The notes: a model not told the origin generated them from the letters alone. A stretch of DNA of 64,000 nucleotides from Flavobacterium limnosediminis JC2902 (GCF_000498535.1 NZ_AVGG01000002.1:248001-312000), one strand, 5' to 3'; counted from the stretch's first letter, positions 18,599 to 27,709 are shown. Translations and numbers: made by a program.

Positions 18599-20571
18599 CT
18601 GTATCGGGACAGAACCCTACCTAACTTAGACGAAAAAGAATTAATCAATGTATAATAATCTACCGCGGTAGAGAGAATTTCAGTATTATCCGCTTCAGGC
18701 TCATTTGAAATACTGTTTTTCAATTCACTGATAATCTTATCAACCAAAAACCAGCGTAAAGTCAGTATCGTTTCTGAAACATATTGACTTATCGTCTGGT
18801 TTTTTTGTTTCACGACAATTTGTTTCGAATCCCAATTGTGCAGCACTTCACGCTCTTCTTCCATCAGAATGTGTGTTACCTCCTGAGCCAGCTGCGGATC
18901 AAGGCGCATTAAATACTGCTCCAATTCAAAGGTTTCGTGTTGATGGAAATAGTTTATCAGATCATTGTAAATAGCACGAAACAAAGGATTTGCCAATTCA
19001 ACCTCATCTTCCTGTAAACTCAGATAAATTCGCTGGTAGACCTTATAGTTGTTCATCTCTTTTGTCTCAACCGCTTCGCCTTCCTCATTGGCTTTCAGCA
19101 AAATATCTTCAAATTCTTCTTCAGCCGTTCCGTACAACAGTAAAATTTCTATTATTTTTCGTTCTAACTCATACTGAACATCCACCGCCGAATTAACCGC
19201 TTCCGGGATATTCTTTACAACATCGAACGCCTTTTGTTCGGTTTTTTGCTTCTTACCGACTTCCTGAATATCTTTCTGAACAAGTTGCGCTAACGTGTTG
19301 AAAAGCACTTCCTCGGAAATATCCATGATTCGGGAACATTCCTGAACGTAGATTTCCCGTTTGATTTTATCCGGAATCTTGGAAATACTGGTTACCATAT
19401 CCCTGATGAGTTCCGCTTTCTTGATCGGATCGTTTTTCGCTTCCTTCATCAACAATGAGGCTTTGAACTGAATAAAATCCATTGCACTGTTGCTGAGATA
19501 CGCAATCAAATCATCATAGGGTGTTTTCTTCGCAAAACTGTCGGGATCTTCCCCTTCGGGAAAAGTACAGACTTTCACATTCATTCCCTCTTCCAGAATC
19601 AGGTCGATTCCGCGAATGGAAGCACGAAGTCCCGCCGCATCCCCATCGAATAAAACCGTAATATTTTTTGTAAGGCGGTTTACCAATCGGATTTGGTCAG
19701 GCGTTAAAGCCGTTCCGGAAGACGCAACCACATTTTCGATTCCGGCCTGATGCATCTGAATCACATCGGTGTACCCTTCCACCAAAAAACAATTATCCAG
19801 TTTCGCAATTGCCTGCTTCGCATGGAAAATTCCGTAAAGCACTTTGCTCTTGTGATAAATCTCACTTTCGGGAGAATTCACGTATTTCGCCGCTTTCTTA
19901 TCATTGGTTAAAATACGCCCTCCGAAACCCAAAATACGACCCGACATACTCTGAATCGGAAACATCACACGACCTTTGAAGCGGTCAAACTGTTTCCCTT
20001 CTTTTACGATGGTCAAACCGGTTTTGTCAAGATAATCGAGCTTATAGCCTTTCCCCAATGCCTCCATAGTGAACGTATCCCAGGCATCAGGAGAAAAACC
20101 CAATCCGAATTTCTCTATGGTATCTTTAGTGAATCCGCGTTCTTTGAAATAGGAATACCCGATCGCTTTACCTTCATCGGTATGCATCAAAACATTATGA
20201 AAATACTTTTGGGCGAATTCGGAAACCAGATACATACTCTCCTTTTCATTGGCCACTTCCTTATCTTCGTCGGTTTGCTCCGTTTCCTCTATCTCGATAT
20301 TGTATTTTCGCGCCAAATAGCGAATGGCTTCCGGATACGAAAAATGTTCGTGTTCCATAAGGAACGTCACGGCATTTCCGCCTTTACCCGAACTGAAATC
20401 CTTCCATATCTGTTTCACCGGCGAAACCATAAACGAAGGCGACTTCTCATTGGAAAACGGACTCAGTCCTTTCAGATTACTGCCCGCGCGTTTCAACTGC
20501 ACAAAATCGCCGATAACCTCCTCGACACGGGCGGTTTCAAATACGGTTTCTATGGTGTTTTGTGAAATCAA
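18595..20571 (-). CDS. dnaG: DNA primase DnaG, zinc ligands absent
   Basis: Synthesises RNA primers at the replication fork. The 658 residues align with DnaG throughout: N-terminal zinc-ribbon-like domain (1-100), TOPRIM catalytic core (FLVEGYTDVI and VLFDGDAAGLRA present), and a C-terminal DnaB-binding region. The four zinc ligands of E. coli (Cys40, His43, Cys61, Cys64) correspond here to S37, S40, D58 and S61, in LSPFSNEKSPSF and KDFSSGKGGN, so no zinc can bind in the usual way. The rest of that domain is well kept, which argues against decay. Confidence 0.96.
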   Translation of the reverse strand: MISQNTIETVFETARVEEVIGDFVQLKRAGSNLKGLSPFSNEKSPSFMVSPVKQIWKDFSSGKGGNAVTFLMEHEHFSYPEAIRYLARKYNIEIEETEQTDEDKEVANEKESMYLVSEFAQKYFHNVLMHTDEGKAIGYSYFKERGFTKDTIEKFGLGFSPDAWDTFTMEALGKGYKLDYLDKTGLTIVKEGKQFDRFKGRVMFPIQSMSGRILGFGGRILTNDKKAAKYVNSPESEIYHKSKVLYGIFHAKQAIAKLDNCFLVEGYTDVIQMHQAGIENVVASSGTALTPDQIRLVNRLTKNITVLFDGDAAGLRASIRGIDLILEEGMNVKVCTFPEGEDPDSFAKKTPYDDLIAYLSNSAMDFIQFKASLLMKEAKNDPIKKAELIRDMVTSISKIPDKIKREIYVQECSRIMDISEEVLFNTLAQLVQKDIQEVGKKQKTEQKAFDVVKNIPEAVNSAVDVQYELERKIIEILLLYGTAEEEFEDILLKANEEGEAVETKEMNNYKVYQRIYLSLQEDEVELANPLFRAIYNDLINYFHQHETFELEQYLMRLDPQLAQEVTHILMEEEREVLHNWDSKQIVVKQKNQTISQYVSETILTLRWFLVDKIISELKNSISNEPEADNTEILSTAVDYYTLINSFSSKLGRVLSRYS

Positions 20572-20596
20572 ATTTTTAAAATAAGCTGCAAAGGCT

Positions 20597-20604
20597 CAAA
20601 GATA
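20597..20604 (-). promoter_or_regulatory. Putative -7 box for dnaG within repeated caaag words
   Basis: The minus strand reads TATCTTTG, 25 bp before the dnaG ATG. It lies inside a stretch of repeated words (20587-20638: caaagg, caaagatacaaag, caaaggttcaaag), several of which resemble the same promoter box. Confidence 0.45.
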
Positions 20605-20650
20605 CAAAGTTGCAGAATTACAAAGGTTCAAAGTTTCAGAAAAAATCAAC

Positions 20651-20678
20651 CCTTTCAAAGTCGGTACTCTGAAAGGGC
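20651..20678 (-). terminator. Hairpin terminator after the outer membrane protein gene
   Basis: Arms ccctttca (20651-20658) and tgaaaggg (20671-20678) pair over a 12-nt loop. On the minus strand a T-rich run follows, suiting the gene that ends at 20707. Confidence 0.65.
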
Positions 20679-20706
20679 TGCAAAAAAAGTATTTAACTCA
20701 AAAAAT

Positions 20707-21738
20707 TTAATTGAAATCAAAACGCAATCCCAGGGATATATTATTTTGATCTACCGCATTATTTTCAAACATGGGCTGCAAGTCATATTTCAGATACAAA
20801 CTTGTGTTTTTATACCCCACATAAGTACTGAGTCCGTACGTCCACTCGTTTACATTCCAGTCTCCTTTTTGTCGCTCCTTAATTTCATAGCCATCCACGT
20901 CATAACCTAAAAACTGTTTTGAATTCGTATTAATACCTACAAATCCACCGGTACCGAATCGGAATCCTTTATGTGACCTGCGATACATTTTTCCGTTAAT
21001 TTCTCTTTTCTTAGAAAAATCAAATTCCAAATGAAGCGGTACCGAAAAAAACACATTCTTAAAATACGTCTTGTCGTCCTTCAAATTGACCGGAAAAGTC
21101 TCCAATACCGTTTCCTCTCCTTTATCCACAAAATAACGGTTATCGGTAGCGTGTAAAATATTATACATAAATGAAAAACCGTATTTGAAATGAACCGGAC
21201 TGTCTTCAGCACCTAATCGGGTTCTTCCGGTAATCCCCCACTCGTAAAACGTTGAACGCCAATAACCGAAATCTGAGTTTGCAATGGCACCGTTGGTTAC
21301 CAAATTATTAACACCGAACGCTAGTACAAACTGGGAAGTCGTTCTCTTGGTTTTTTTATAATTATCGTAATCCCCTGGAATACTAAACGAAATTTTTTTC
21401 TCCATTTTAATTGTATCCTTTAATCTCCCATCCACTTTTTCCTGCACCAAAACATTGAGCTTCTCCTGTTCTTCACCAACTCTTTCTTCAATATTTTTGG
21501 CATGTGTGGTAGCCAACTCTATCTTCATTTTATCGGCCTCTTCCTGGGTGAGTTTCCCTGCTTCCAACTGTTCGTTAACATCATCCACTTTTTCTTTTAA
21601 GGCGAGTTTTTCTTCTTTCGTGATAGTTTCAATGTTCTTGGCAATGGCTTTAGCACGTTGCTCAAAGGTTTCCTGCGCAGTGACTTTGCTTACAAAAAAG
21701 CATAACGAGAGCACTACATAAAAGATAATCTTTTGCAT
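20707..21738 (-). CDS. Outer membrane beta-barrel protein with N-terminal coiled coil
   Basis: Predicted secreted protein of 343 residues. A signal peptide (MQKIIFYVVLSLCFFVSKVTAQ) is followed by about 85 charged, heptad-like residues (EQRAKAIAKNIETITKEEKL to about 105) and then about 230 residues rich in aromatic and alternating polar residues typical of an outer membrane beta-barrel, ending in GLRFDFN with a terminal hydrophobic/aromatic pattern. It is last in an apparent operon after a sigma factor gene and a single-pass membrane protein gene. I do not recognise a specific family and infer no substrate. Confidence 0.7.
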   Translation of the reverse strand: MQKIIFYVVLSLCFFVSKVTAQETFEQRAKAIAKNIETITKEEKLALKEKVDDVNEQLEAGKLTQEEADKMKIELATTHAKNIEERVGEEQEKLNVLVQEKVDGRLKDTIKMEKKISFSIPGDYDNYKKTKRTTSQFVLAFGVNNLVTNGAIANSDFGYWRSTFYEWGITGRTRLGAEDSPVHFKYGFSFMYNILHATDNRYFVDKGEETVLETFPVNLKDDKTYFKNVFFSVPLHLEFDFSKKREINGKMYRRSHKGFRFGTGGFVGINTNSKQFLGYDVDGYEIKERQKGDWNVNEWTYGLSTYVGYKNTSLYLKYDLQPMFENNAVDQNNISLGLRFDFN

Positions 21739-21771
21739 AATTTTAAAATTTAACGGTTCGATTTTGATTGA

Positions 21772-22446
21772 TTATTCGTAATTTCTGTTTGCTACAGCCG
21801 TTTTTACCGTTTTGAAATTGCGGTTCAAACGCTGTAAGGCTGTTTCTCTGAATTCCTGATTTAATTCTCCTTCCACAGAGGAAAGCAACGAATTGGCGCT
21901 GACTTTCACCTGAGGTTTTTCTTTAGGTTTGTCGGTATCAGCCAATAACTTTTCAGTATCAACTGTGATCTTTTGAATTTCCGGTTCATTTTGCGGAATG
22001 ACCTGAGCGATTTCTTCTTTCACATTCTGTTGTTGAAAATCTTGAGCCGCTTTTACAGCTGATTTTTTATCCGTCTTCGTTTTAGAAACGTCCTTATTTT
22101 CCGCAACTGCAACCTCATTTTTTACTTCCGAAATCACTTGTTGGGAAACGGAAGGAATTGTTTCTCCACCAACCTCCTTATTTTCTTCCGATATAACAAC
22201 CGATGGAGTATTCATCTGAATTTCCGGAGTATTTTTTTCCTGTTGAAACAAAAACAAACCCACCGTGAAAAACAGTGCCAGACCCGCAGCGATATACAAC
22301 CATCTGAAGTTGCGTTTCGGTTTTTTATTCTCGGTCACCGAAAGCATCGCATCCAACCGGTCCCATGCCGCACCGGAAGGCTGAATCTCTCTCGCATTCA
22401 GTTTTTTTCTGAATTCCTCTTCCATTTTATTCGGTTCCATTTTCAT
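21772..22446 (-). CDS. Single-pass membrane protein, probable anti-sigma-like partner
   Basis: The 224-residue product has a cytoplasmic N-terminal region of about 45 residues (GAAWDRLDAMLSVTENKKPK), one membrane segment at about 48-64 (YIAAGLALFFTVGLFLF), and a long Lys/Glu/Val-rich periplasmic part with no clear domain. Its start overlaps the sigma factor gene by 20 bp, the usual arrangement of sigma and anti-sigma pairs, so regulation of the sigma factor is inferred from position and topology. I see no ZAS-type zinc motif. An alternative ATG lies at 22440. Confidence 0.65.
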   Translation of the reverse strand: MKMEPNKMEEEFRKKLNAREIQPSGAAWDRLDAMLSVTENKKPKRNFRWLYIAAGLALFFTVGLFLFQQEKNTPEIQMNTPSVVISEENKEVGGETIPSVSQQVISEVKNEVAVAENKDVSKTKTDKKSAVKAAQDFQQQNVKEEIAQVIPQNEPEIQKITVDTEKLLADTDKPKEKPQVKVSANSLLSSVEGELNQEFRETALQRLNRNFKTVKTAVANRNYE

Positions 22447-22987
22447 AATTTTTAAGTTTATTCACTTGACTTTGGAGCATTTTTCGGGCGTGCGACAACT
22501 GCGATTTCGAAGTACCTTCAATGATATTGAGCATTTCGGCAATTTCCTGATGTTTGTATCCTTCTATCGCATAAAGGTTAAAAACCATTCGATAACCATC
22601 GGGAAGATTGTCAATTAAAAACTGAATATCTGCCACAGAAAACTGGCTTTCGATGTTATTGAAGCGTTCTTCGAAGAAATTTTCATCTTCGGTAAACTTT
22701 ACCTGTTTCTGAACCCTTAAAAAGGAAATGCTTTCGTTCACCATAATCCGTCGGATCCATCCTTCAAAACTGCCTTTGTGTTCGAAAGCTTTCAGATTGG
22801 AAAACACTTTCATAAAAGCAGTAATCATAATGTCTTCAGCCTGATGCACGTCTTTTATGTACTGCCGGCACACACTTAACATCTTGGGAGCGTATTGCGA
22901 ATAAATCTTGTGCTGGGCATGTCGGTTATTTTCGACAGCCAACTGTATGATTTCCTTTTCGTCCTGATGTAAGTCAATTACTTTCAT
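22427..22987 (-). CDS. ECF-type RNA polymerase sigma factor
   Basis: Sigma-70 family protein of 186 residues with region 2 (about 25-95, including HQAEDIMITAFMKVFSNL and GWIRRIMVNESISFLR) and region 4 (about 120-175, helix-turn-helix EGYKHQEIAEMLNIIEGTSK). Regions 1.1 and 3 are absent, as in ECF factors. It heads a three-gene run with the membrane protein and beta-barrel genes. Its start is abutted by a 17-bp tandem repeat, which leaves an unusual leader and no recognisable TAnnTTTG box nearby. Confidence 0.9.
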   Translation of the reverse strand: MKVIDLHQDEKEIIQLAVENNRHAQHKIYSQYAPKMLSVCRQYIKDVHQAEDIMITAFMKVFSNLKAFEHKGSFEGWIRRIMVNESISFLRVQKQVKFTEDENFFEERFNNIESQFSVADIQFLIDNLPDGYRMVFNLYAIEGYKHQEIAEMLNIIEGTSKSQLSHARKMLQSQVNKLKNYENGTE

Positions 22988-23272
22988 TTAGATTGTTAGA
23001 CTTCTTAGATTGTTAGACTTCTTAGATTGTTAGACTTCTTAGATTGTTAGAAAATCAGACTTTATTTCTAAGTCAGACTTCTATTAGCATAGACGAGTGA
23101 AGTTTGAAAATGGTTGCATGAAAGTAAAAAAAAACTAAAAATAAATTCCAAATTCCAATTAGACATGCTTATTCAGAACACAAATTTTAAAACTGATTAC
23201 TGTGACTGCGACTGAATACCGATCCCTGATTACTGCACACTGTGACTGCGACTGATCACTGAACACTGATCA
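22988..23272. repeat. Tandem repeat and low-complexity spacer upstream of the sigma factor gene
   Basis: A 17-bp unit ttagattgttagacttc is repeated at 22988-23004, 23005-23021 and 23022-23038, with a 12-bp partial copy to 23050. Later, 23199-23275 holds two copies of actgtgactgcgactga and several actgatcactga words. No ORF of useful length or clear promoter is seen in the 285 bp. Confidence 0.75.
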
Positions 23273-24253
23273 CTACTTCTTTCGTTCGATCACGTAATTC
23301 ACCATTAACGTAAGGGCTTCTTTGTAGGGAGATTGGGGGAAATTTTCCAGGAGTAAAAGTGCCTCTTGTTGGAATTGCACCATTTTTTGTTCGGCGTAGG
23401 CCAATCCGTTTTTATCTTTCACGAATTGAATGACTTCACGAACGCGTTTTTTGTCTTTATTGTGATTCTTTACCGAATTGATTACCCAACTTTTCTCTTT
23501 GGAAGAACAGTGGTTCAGGGCATAAATAAGCGGCAAGGTCATTTTCTGTTCTTTGATATCGATTCCGGTTGGCTTTCCGATAGCGTCGTCGGTGTAATCG
23601 AACAAATCATCTTTAATCTGAAAAGCCATTCCGATAAGTTCTCCGAATTTACGCATGCGTTCCACAACCTCAGCATCTTCGGGATTAACAGCACATGCTC
23701 CCAACGAACAACAGGCAGCAATTAGCGTTGCTGTTTTTTGTCGGATGATTTCATAATAGATATCTTCAGTGATATCCAGTCGGCGGGCTTTTTCGATTTG
23801 GAGTAATTCGCCTTCGCTCATTTCGCGAACGGCTACCGATATTATTTTAAGCAGGTCGAAATCGTTATTATCTATGGAAAGCAACAAGCCTTTGGAGAGC
23901 AGAAAATCGCCAACCAACACTGCAATTTTATTTTTCCACAGCGCATTGACAGAGAAAAATCCGCGACGACGGTTACTATCATCCACCACATCATCGTGGA
24001 CCAGAGTAGCAGTGTGAATTAACTCGATCACCGCAGCGCCGCGATAGGTTCGTTCGTTTACCATTCCGCCGGAGACCATTTTTGCAGTAAGAAAAACAAA
24101 CATCGGACGCATCTGTTTTCCTTTTCGGTTAACGATATAATGCGTGATTCTGTTTAAAAGTGCTACTTTGGAAGACATCGAATCCCGGAACTTTCGTTCG
24201 AAAAGTTCCATCTCATCTCCAATGGGCTGTTTTATCTGTTCAACGACTTTCAT
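23273..24253 (-). CDS. Polyprenyl synthetase (trans-isoprenyl diphosphate synthase)
   Basis: Condenses isopentenyl diphosphate units into a long-chain polyprenyl diphosphate, most likely for the menaquinone side chain. The 326 residues carry both aspartate-rich motifs: DDVVDD in TLVHDDVVDDSNRRRG and DDLFD in FQIKDDLFDYTDD, plus the C-terminal KDKNGLAYAEQKM. I use the ATG at 24253 (MKVVEQIKQPIG), which fits family N termini; an upstream ATG at 24283 would add 10 residues. It resembles octaprenyl diphosphate synthase, but chain length is not readable by eye. A TATCTTTG box lies at 24348-24355. Confidence 0.92.
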   Translation of the reverse strand: MKVVEQIKQPIGDEMELFERKFRDSMSSKVALLNRITHYIVNRKGKQMRPMFVFLTAKMVSGGMVNERTYRGAAVIELIHTATLVHDDVVDDSNRRRGFFSVNALWKNKIAVLVGDFLLSKGLLLSIDNNDFDLLKIISVAVREMSEGELLQIEKARRLDITEDIYYEIIRQKTATLIAACCSLGACAVNPEDAEVVERMRKFGELIGMAFQIKDDLFDYTDDAIGKPTGIDIKEQKMTLPLIYALNHCSSKEKSWVINSVKNHNKDKKRVREVIQFVKDKNGLAYAEQKMVQFQQEALLLLENFPQSPYKEALTLMVNYVIERKK

Positions 24254-24443
24254 CCTATGAGATTGTATATTGCACAGATACAAGATGATATCCGCATTCG
24301 CACTTCTTATTTAAACAAATATCAGTCATAATTCGTTTCGTAGGACTCAAAGATACAATTCTATATGAAATAAAAAATACACTTTTTCCGTTAAACCTTT
24401 TTACTTACTTTGCGTCTATCAATTAAACCAAAAAACTAATCTC

Positions 24444-25292
24444 ATGAAAACAAGCAATTTACTCAAATCAATTGTAGTTATAACAGCCCTTTCCCTGATT
24501 GGCTGTAACAAAGATCAGGAAGAAAACAACGATTCCGGACGATTAACCACAGAAGATATCAGCGCCAATGCCAAAATGGATGCCATTTCAAACGATATCT
24601 CCGAAATAGCGGAAGACCGACTGAACACTCAGAGTTCTGCCAGAACGGCCAACTTTCAGTCTATCCTTCCCGATTGTGCCAGTGTTACCACTACCGTAAG
24701 CGGAAACACCTGGACCAGCGTGATTAACTTCGGCACAACCGGTTGTCAGTATTATAACGGAGCGATGTTACGTGGGGAAATTATTGTTAGCGGAAGCACC
24801 AATTTCGATCAGTCGCCTTATGTGTGGACTTACAATTTCAACAATTTTTATTACAACGACATCTTAGTGGAAGGAACCAAAACACTTTCCAGAACAGTTC
24901 AGGCTACAGCTGCACTTGCAACTCCGCACCCGGTTGTGGTTATTGATTTGGATTTAGACATCACACTCCCTAACGGAAATGAGTACTCAAGAGTAGGAAC
25001 AAGAACAAGAGAATTAATCGAAGGTTATGATACGCCGTTGCTTTTCCTGGACAACGTATATCAGATTACCGGAAACTGGACTACCACAGGAGCAAACAGT
25101 TCACATATATCTACTATAACTACCCCTTTAAGAGTGGAAATTGATTGTCTGCATAAATTGGTTTCGGGCGTAATTACGATAACGAGAAACAACCATATTG
25201 CCGTATTGGATTACGGAAACGGAAACTGCGACAATACCGCTACCATTGCCATGGATGGCGGAGCACCTTATACCTTTACGTTTGGAAATTAA
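24444..25292 (+). CDS. Predicted lipoprotein of unknown function
   Basis: The 282 residues start with a type II signal peptide ending in the lipobox LIGC (Cys at about residue 21), followed by NKDQEENNDSGR. The mature part is Thr/Asn/Ser-rich with many short predicted beta strands and no motif I recognise. Four cysteines occur in the mature region (SVTTT and GTTGCQ area, ID-C-L, GNC), possibly as disulfides. It stands alone between divergently and convergently transcribed genes and ends at a strong terminator. No function is inferred. Confidence 0.75.
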   Translation: MKTSNLLKSIVVITALSLIGCNKDQEENNDSGRLTTEDISANAKMDAISNDISEIAEDRLNTQSSARTANFQSILPDCASVTTTVSGNTWTSVINFGTTGCQYYNGAMLRGEIIVSGSTNFDQSPYVWTYNFNNFYYNDILVEGTKTLSRTVQATAALATPHPVVVIDLDLDITLPNGNEYSRVGTRTRELIEGYDTPLLFLDNVYQITGNWTTTGANSSHISTITTPLRVEIDCLHKLVSGVITITRNNHIAVLDYGNGNCDNTATIAMDGGAPYTFTFGN

Positions 25293-25313
25293 ACCAAGGT
25301 AACAGCATAAAAA

Positions 25314-25340
25314 AACGTTCGCTTTTTACAGGCGAACGTT
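25314..25340. terminator. Bidirectional hairpin terminator
   Basis: Perfect 9-bp arms aacgttcgc (25314-25322) and gcgaacgtt (25332-25340), flanked by A7 on the left and T7 on the right, serve the converging lipoprotein gene and rlmN. Confidence 0.9.
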
Positions 25341-25347
25341 TTTTTAT

Positions 25348-26385
25348 TTATCCTTCTTTATTAGCCAACTGACCGCAGGCAGCATCAATATCCTTACCTC
25401 TGCTTCTGCGCACTTTGACCACTATATTATTTCGTTCCAAAGCGATGATATAATGCTCAATGGCTTCTTGCGAGGCCTGCTGAAAATGACCATCGTCTAT
25501 CGGGTTGTATTCGATTAAGTTGACTTTACACGGAACGTATTTGCAGAATTTCACCAAAGCGTCAATCGATTTTTTATCGTCGTTGATCCCTTTCCACACC
25601 ACATATTCGTAAGTGACTTTACTTTTGGTTTTCATGTACCAGTATTCCAGCGCTTCCCGAAGTCCGGTTAAAGGGAAATCTTTGGTAAACGGCATGATTT
25701 CGTTTCTGGTTTCCTCAACGGCGGAGTGCAATGAAACTGCCAATTTGAACTTCACGTCATCATCAGCCATTTTCTTAATCATTTTGGAAACACCTGAAGT
25801 CGAAACCGTAATTCGTTTGGGCGACATTCCCAATCCTTCCGGAGAAGTGATTTTATCAATCGCTTTCATTACGTTGGGATAATTCATTAACGGCTCACCC
25901 ATTCCCATGAAAACGATGTTGGACAACGGTCGGTTATAATACAGACGGCTTTCACTGTCGATGGCCGCCACCTGATCGTAAATCTCATCCGGATTCAGGT
26001 TTCGCATTCGTTTCAGTCTTGCCGTAGCGCAGAAATTACAATCCAGACTGCATCCCACCTGACTGGAAACACAGGCTGTTGTTCTGGTCTCGGTCGGAAT
26101 TAAAACCGATTCCACGATTAAATCATCATGCAGACGAACGGCATTTTTCACGGTTCCGTCCGAACTGCGCTGCATGGTATCCACCTTAATGTGATTGATT
26201 ACGAAATTCGCCTCCAGCATATCACGAGTGTGTTTGGACACATTGGTCATGTCCTCAAACTTGTGCGCGCGTTTGTGCCAAAGCCATTCATAGACTTGAT
26301 TCCCGCGAAAAGCTTTGTCGCCATTCGCCACAAAAAAATCACGTAATTGATCTTTGGTTAAAGCGCGTATATCCTTCTTTTCCAT
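25348..26385 (-). CDS. rlmN: 23S rRNA/tRNA adenine C2-methyltransferase RlmN
   Basis: Radical SAM enzyme that methylates A2503 of 23S rRNA and A37 of some tRNAs. In the 345-residue reading the cluster-binding motif is C112-SLD-C116-NF-C119, and the methyl-carrying cysteine is in DAACGQL near the C terminus. GMGEPL is also present. Two ATGs fit: 26385 (MEKKDIRALT) and 26391 (two residues longer). A TAACTTTG box at 26396-26403 would place the transcript start within a few bases of either codon, so the message may be nearly leaderless. Confidence 0.96.
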   Translation of the reverse strand: MEKKDIRALTKDQLRDFFVANGDKAFRGNQVYEWLWHKRAHKFEDMTNVSKHTRDMLEANFVINHIKVDTMQRSSDGTVKNAVRLHDDLIVESVLIPTETRTTACVSSQVGCSLDCNFCATARLKRMRNLNPDEIYDQVAAIDSESRLYYNRPLSNIVFMGMGEPLMNYPNVMKAIDKITSPEGLGMSPKRITVSTSGVSKMIKKMADDDVKFKLAVSLHSAVEETRNEIMPFTKDFPLTGLREALEYWYMKTKSKVTYEYVVWKGINDDKKSIDALVKFCKYVPCKVNLIEYNPIDDGHFQQASQEAIEHYIIALERNNIVVKVRRSRGKDIDAACGQLANKEG

Positions 26386-26462
26386 TTGCATGGCGCAAAG
26401 TTAATTACAATTTATGGATTTGGTTATTGCTTAATTTGTAAATTTGTGTGAAAACTTTTTAA

Positions 26463-27011
26463 ATGAAAAACTCACTATACCTTATTCTTATTTCGTTGGT
26501 CATGAATTTTCATTCCTTCGGTCAAAATAAAAAAGAAACAATTACTTACGATTCAGCAGTAAACAAAACATTGCTTGCAAATTGTTTTAGAGCCGACACT
26601 GTTACCATTAATGACAATTGGATAAAAACGAATACTATCAAAAAATTTCACTCTGTTAGCCCTCACTTTCTTGGACTGAAAAATACAAACAAAGATTTTA
26701 TTGAAATTGGGATTCGAAGAAAAAAAGAAGATCAGTTTTACGTAACAAACATAACGGATGCCGAGTTATTAAGTAAGGACGCTGCGTTTGAAACGCACAG
26801 ATATAAGGTAAATAAAAACTTATTTGAGAAAATTCACAATAACGATTCCTGCTACGTTTTTAATGAAAAGAGAAACGGACTGAAAGCTGTGACACTAGTA
26901 GGCATAAAAAACGATTATATAACCGAAATAGTACTCTATCCTGCAATAGAAGACCAAACCAAAAATCTTGATTACCTGCTTACTCTTTTTGAAAATTTAA
27001 ACATCAAATAA
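26463..27011 (+). CDS. Secreted hypothetical protein
   Basis: The 182-residue product has a signal peptide (MKNSLYLILISLVMNFHSFGQ) and a mature part with no domain I recognise; it is Lys/Asn-rich and its DNA is more AT-rich than the neighbours. It ends immediately before the ATG of the O-methyltransferase gene, so the two are probably co-transcribed. A TAAATTTG box at 26439-26446, with TTTG 16 bp upstream, is a plausible promoter. No function is inferred. Confidence 0.7.
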   Translation: MKNSLYLILISLVMNFHSFGQNKKETITYDSAVNKTLLANCFRADTVTINDNWIKTNTIKKFHSVSPHFLGLKNTNKDFIEIGIRRKKEDQFYVTNITDAELLSKDAAFETHRYKVNKNLFEKIHNNDSCYVFNEKRNGLKAVTLVGIKNDYITEIVLYPAIEDQTKNLDYLLTLFENLNIK

Positions 27012-27653
27012 ATGCACTTTATATCCGAAGCCTTAGAAGACTATGTAGCGTTGCATTCCGAAAACGAACCGGAATTGTTAGCCCGTTTAAATAAAGAAAC
27101 CCACCAGAAAATATTACAACCCAGAATGTTGAGCGGACATTTTCAGGGACGATTCCTTAGCATGATTTCGAAACTCACGCGACCGACGACAATTCTTGAA
27201 ATCGGAACCTATACCGGTTACGCGGCTTTGTGTATGGCAGAAGGTTTACCGGAAAACGGAACGCTGGACACCATTGACAACAACGAAGAACTGGTTGATT
27301 TCCAGAGAAAATATTTTGATCAATCGCCGTGGGGCAATCAGATTCACCAACATTTAGGCAATGCATTGGAAATTATTCCGACGCTGAATAAAAAATTCGA
27401 CTTGGTTTTTATTGATGCCGATAAGGAAAACTATATCAACTATTTCAACATGATTGTTCCGATGATGAACAAAGGCGGTTTGATTTTGTCCGACAATGTT
27501 TTGTGGAGCGGAAAAGTGTTAGAAGAAGTGAAAGCCAACGACAAAAGCACCAAAGTCTTACTGGAATACAATGAAATCCTGAAAAACGATCCGAGAGTGG
27601 AAACGGTTTTACTGCCGATTCGCGATGGTTTGACCATGAGTCGTGTGGTGTAA
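27012..27653 (+). CDS. SAM-dependent O-methyltransferase
   Basis: Class I methyltransferase of the O-methyltransferase family 3 (catechol/caffeoyl-CoA type), 213 residues, cytoplasmic. The SAM loop is TILEIGTYTGYAALCMAEGL, followed by the acidic residue in TIDNNEEL, and the metal-binding region DLVFIDADKENY with SDNVLWSGKV. Its start directly abuts the preceding gene's stop. The natural substrate is unknown. Confidence 0.9.
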   Translation: MHFISEALEDYVALHSENEPELLARLNKETHQKILQPRMLSGHFQGRFLSMISKLTRPTTILEIGTYTGYAALCMAEGLPENGTLDTIDNNEELVDFQRKYFDQSPWGNQIHQHLGNALEIIPTLNKKFDLVFIDADKENYINYFNMIVPMMNKGGLILSDNVLWSGKVLEEVKANDKSTKVLLEYNEILKNDPRVETVLLPIRDGLTMSRVV

Positions 27654-27709
27654 AAAAGGCAGATTACAGGTTGCAGAAGACAGACTGCCGAAATTAAAAT
27701 GGTATGCTT

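Noticed and set aside
18595-20571. DnaG as a pseudogene because of missing zinc ligands
   Set aside because: The full-length frame is open, catalytic TOPRIM residues are intact and the zinc-domain neighbourhood is well conserved, so an adapted enzyme is more likely.
22988-23050. CRISPR array
   Set aside because: The repeats are only 17 bp, directly adjacent with no unique spacers, and no cas genes are near.
24444-25292. T9SS cargo with a sorting domain
   Set aside because: The protein has a lipobox and its C terminus lacks the usual sorting-domain pattern; a lipoprotein is the simpler reading.
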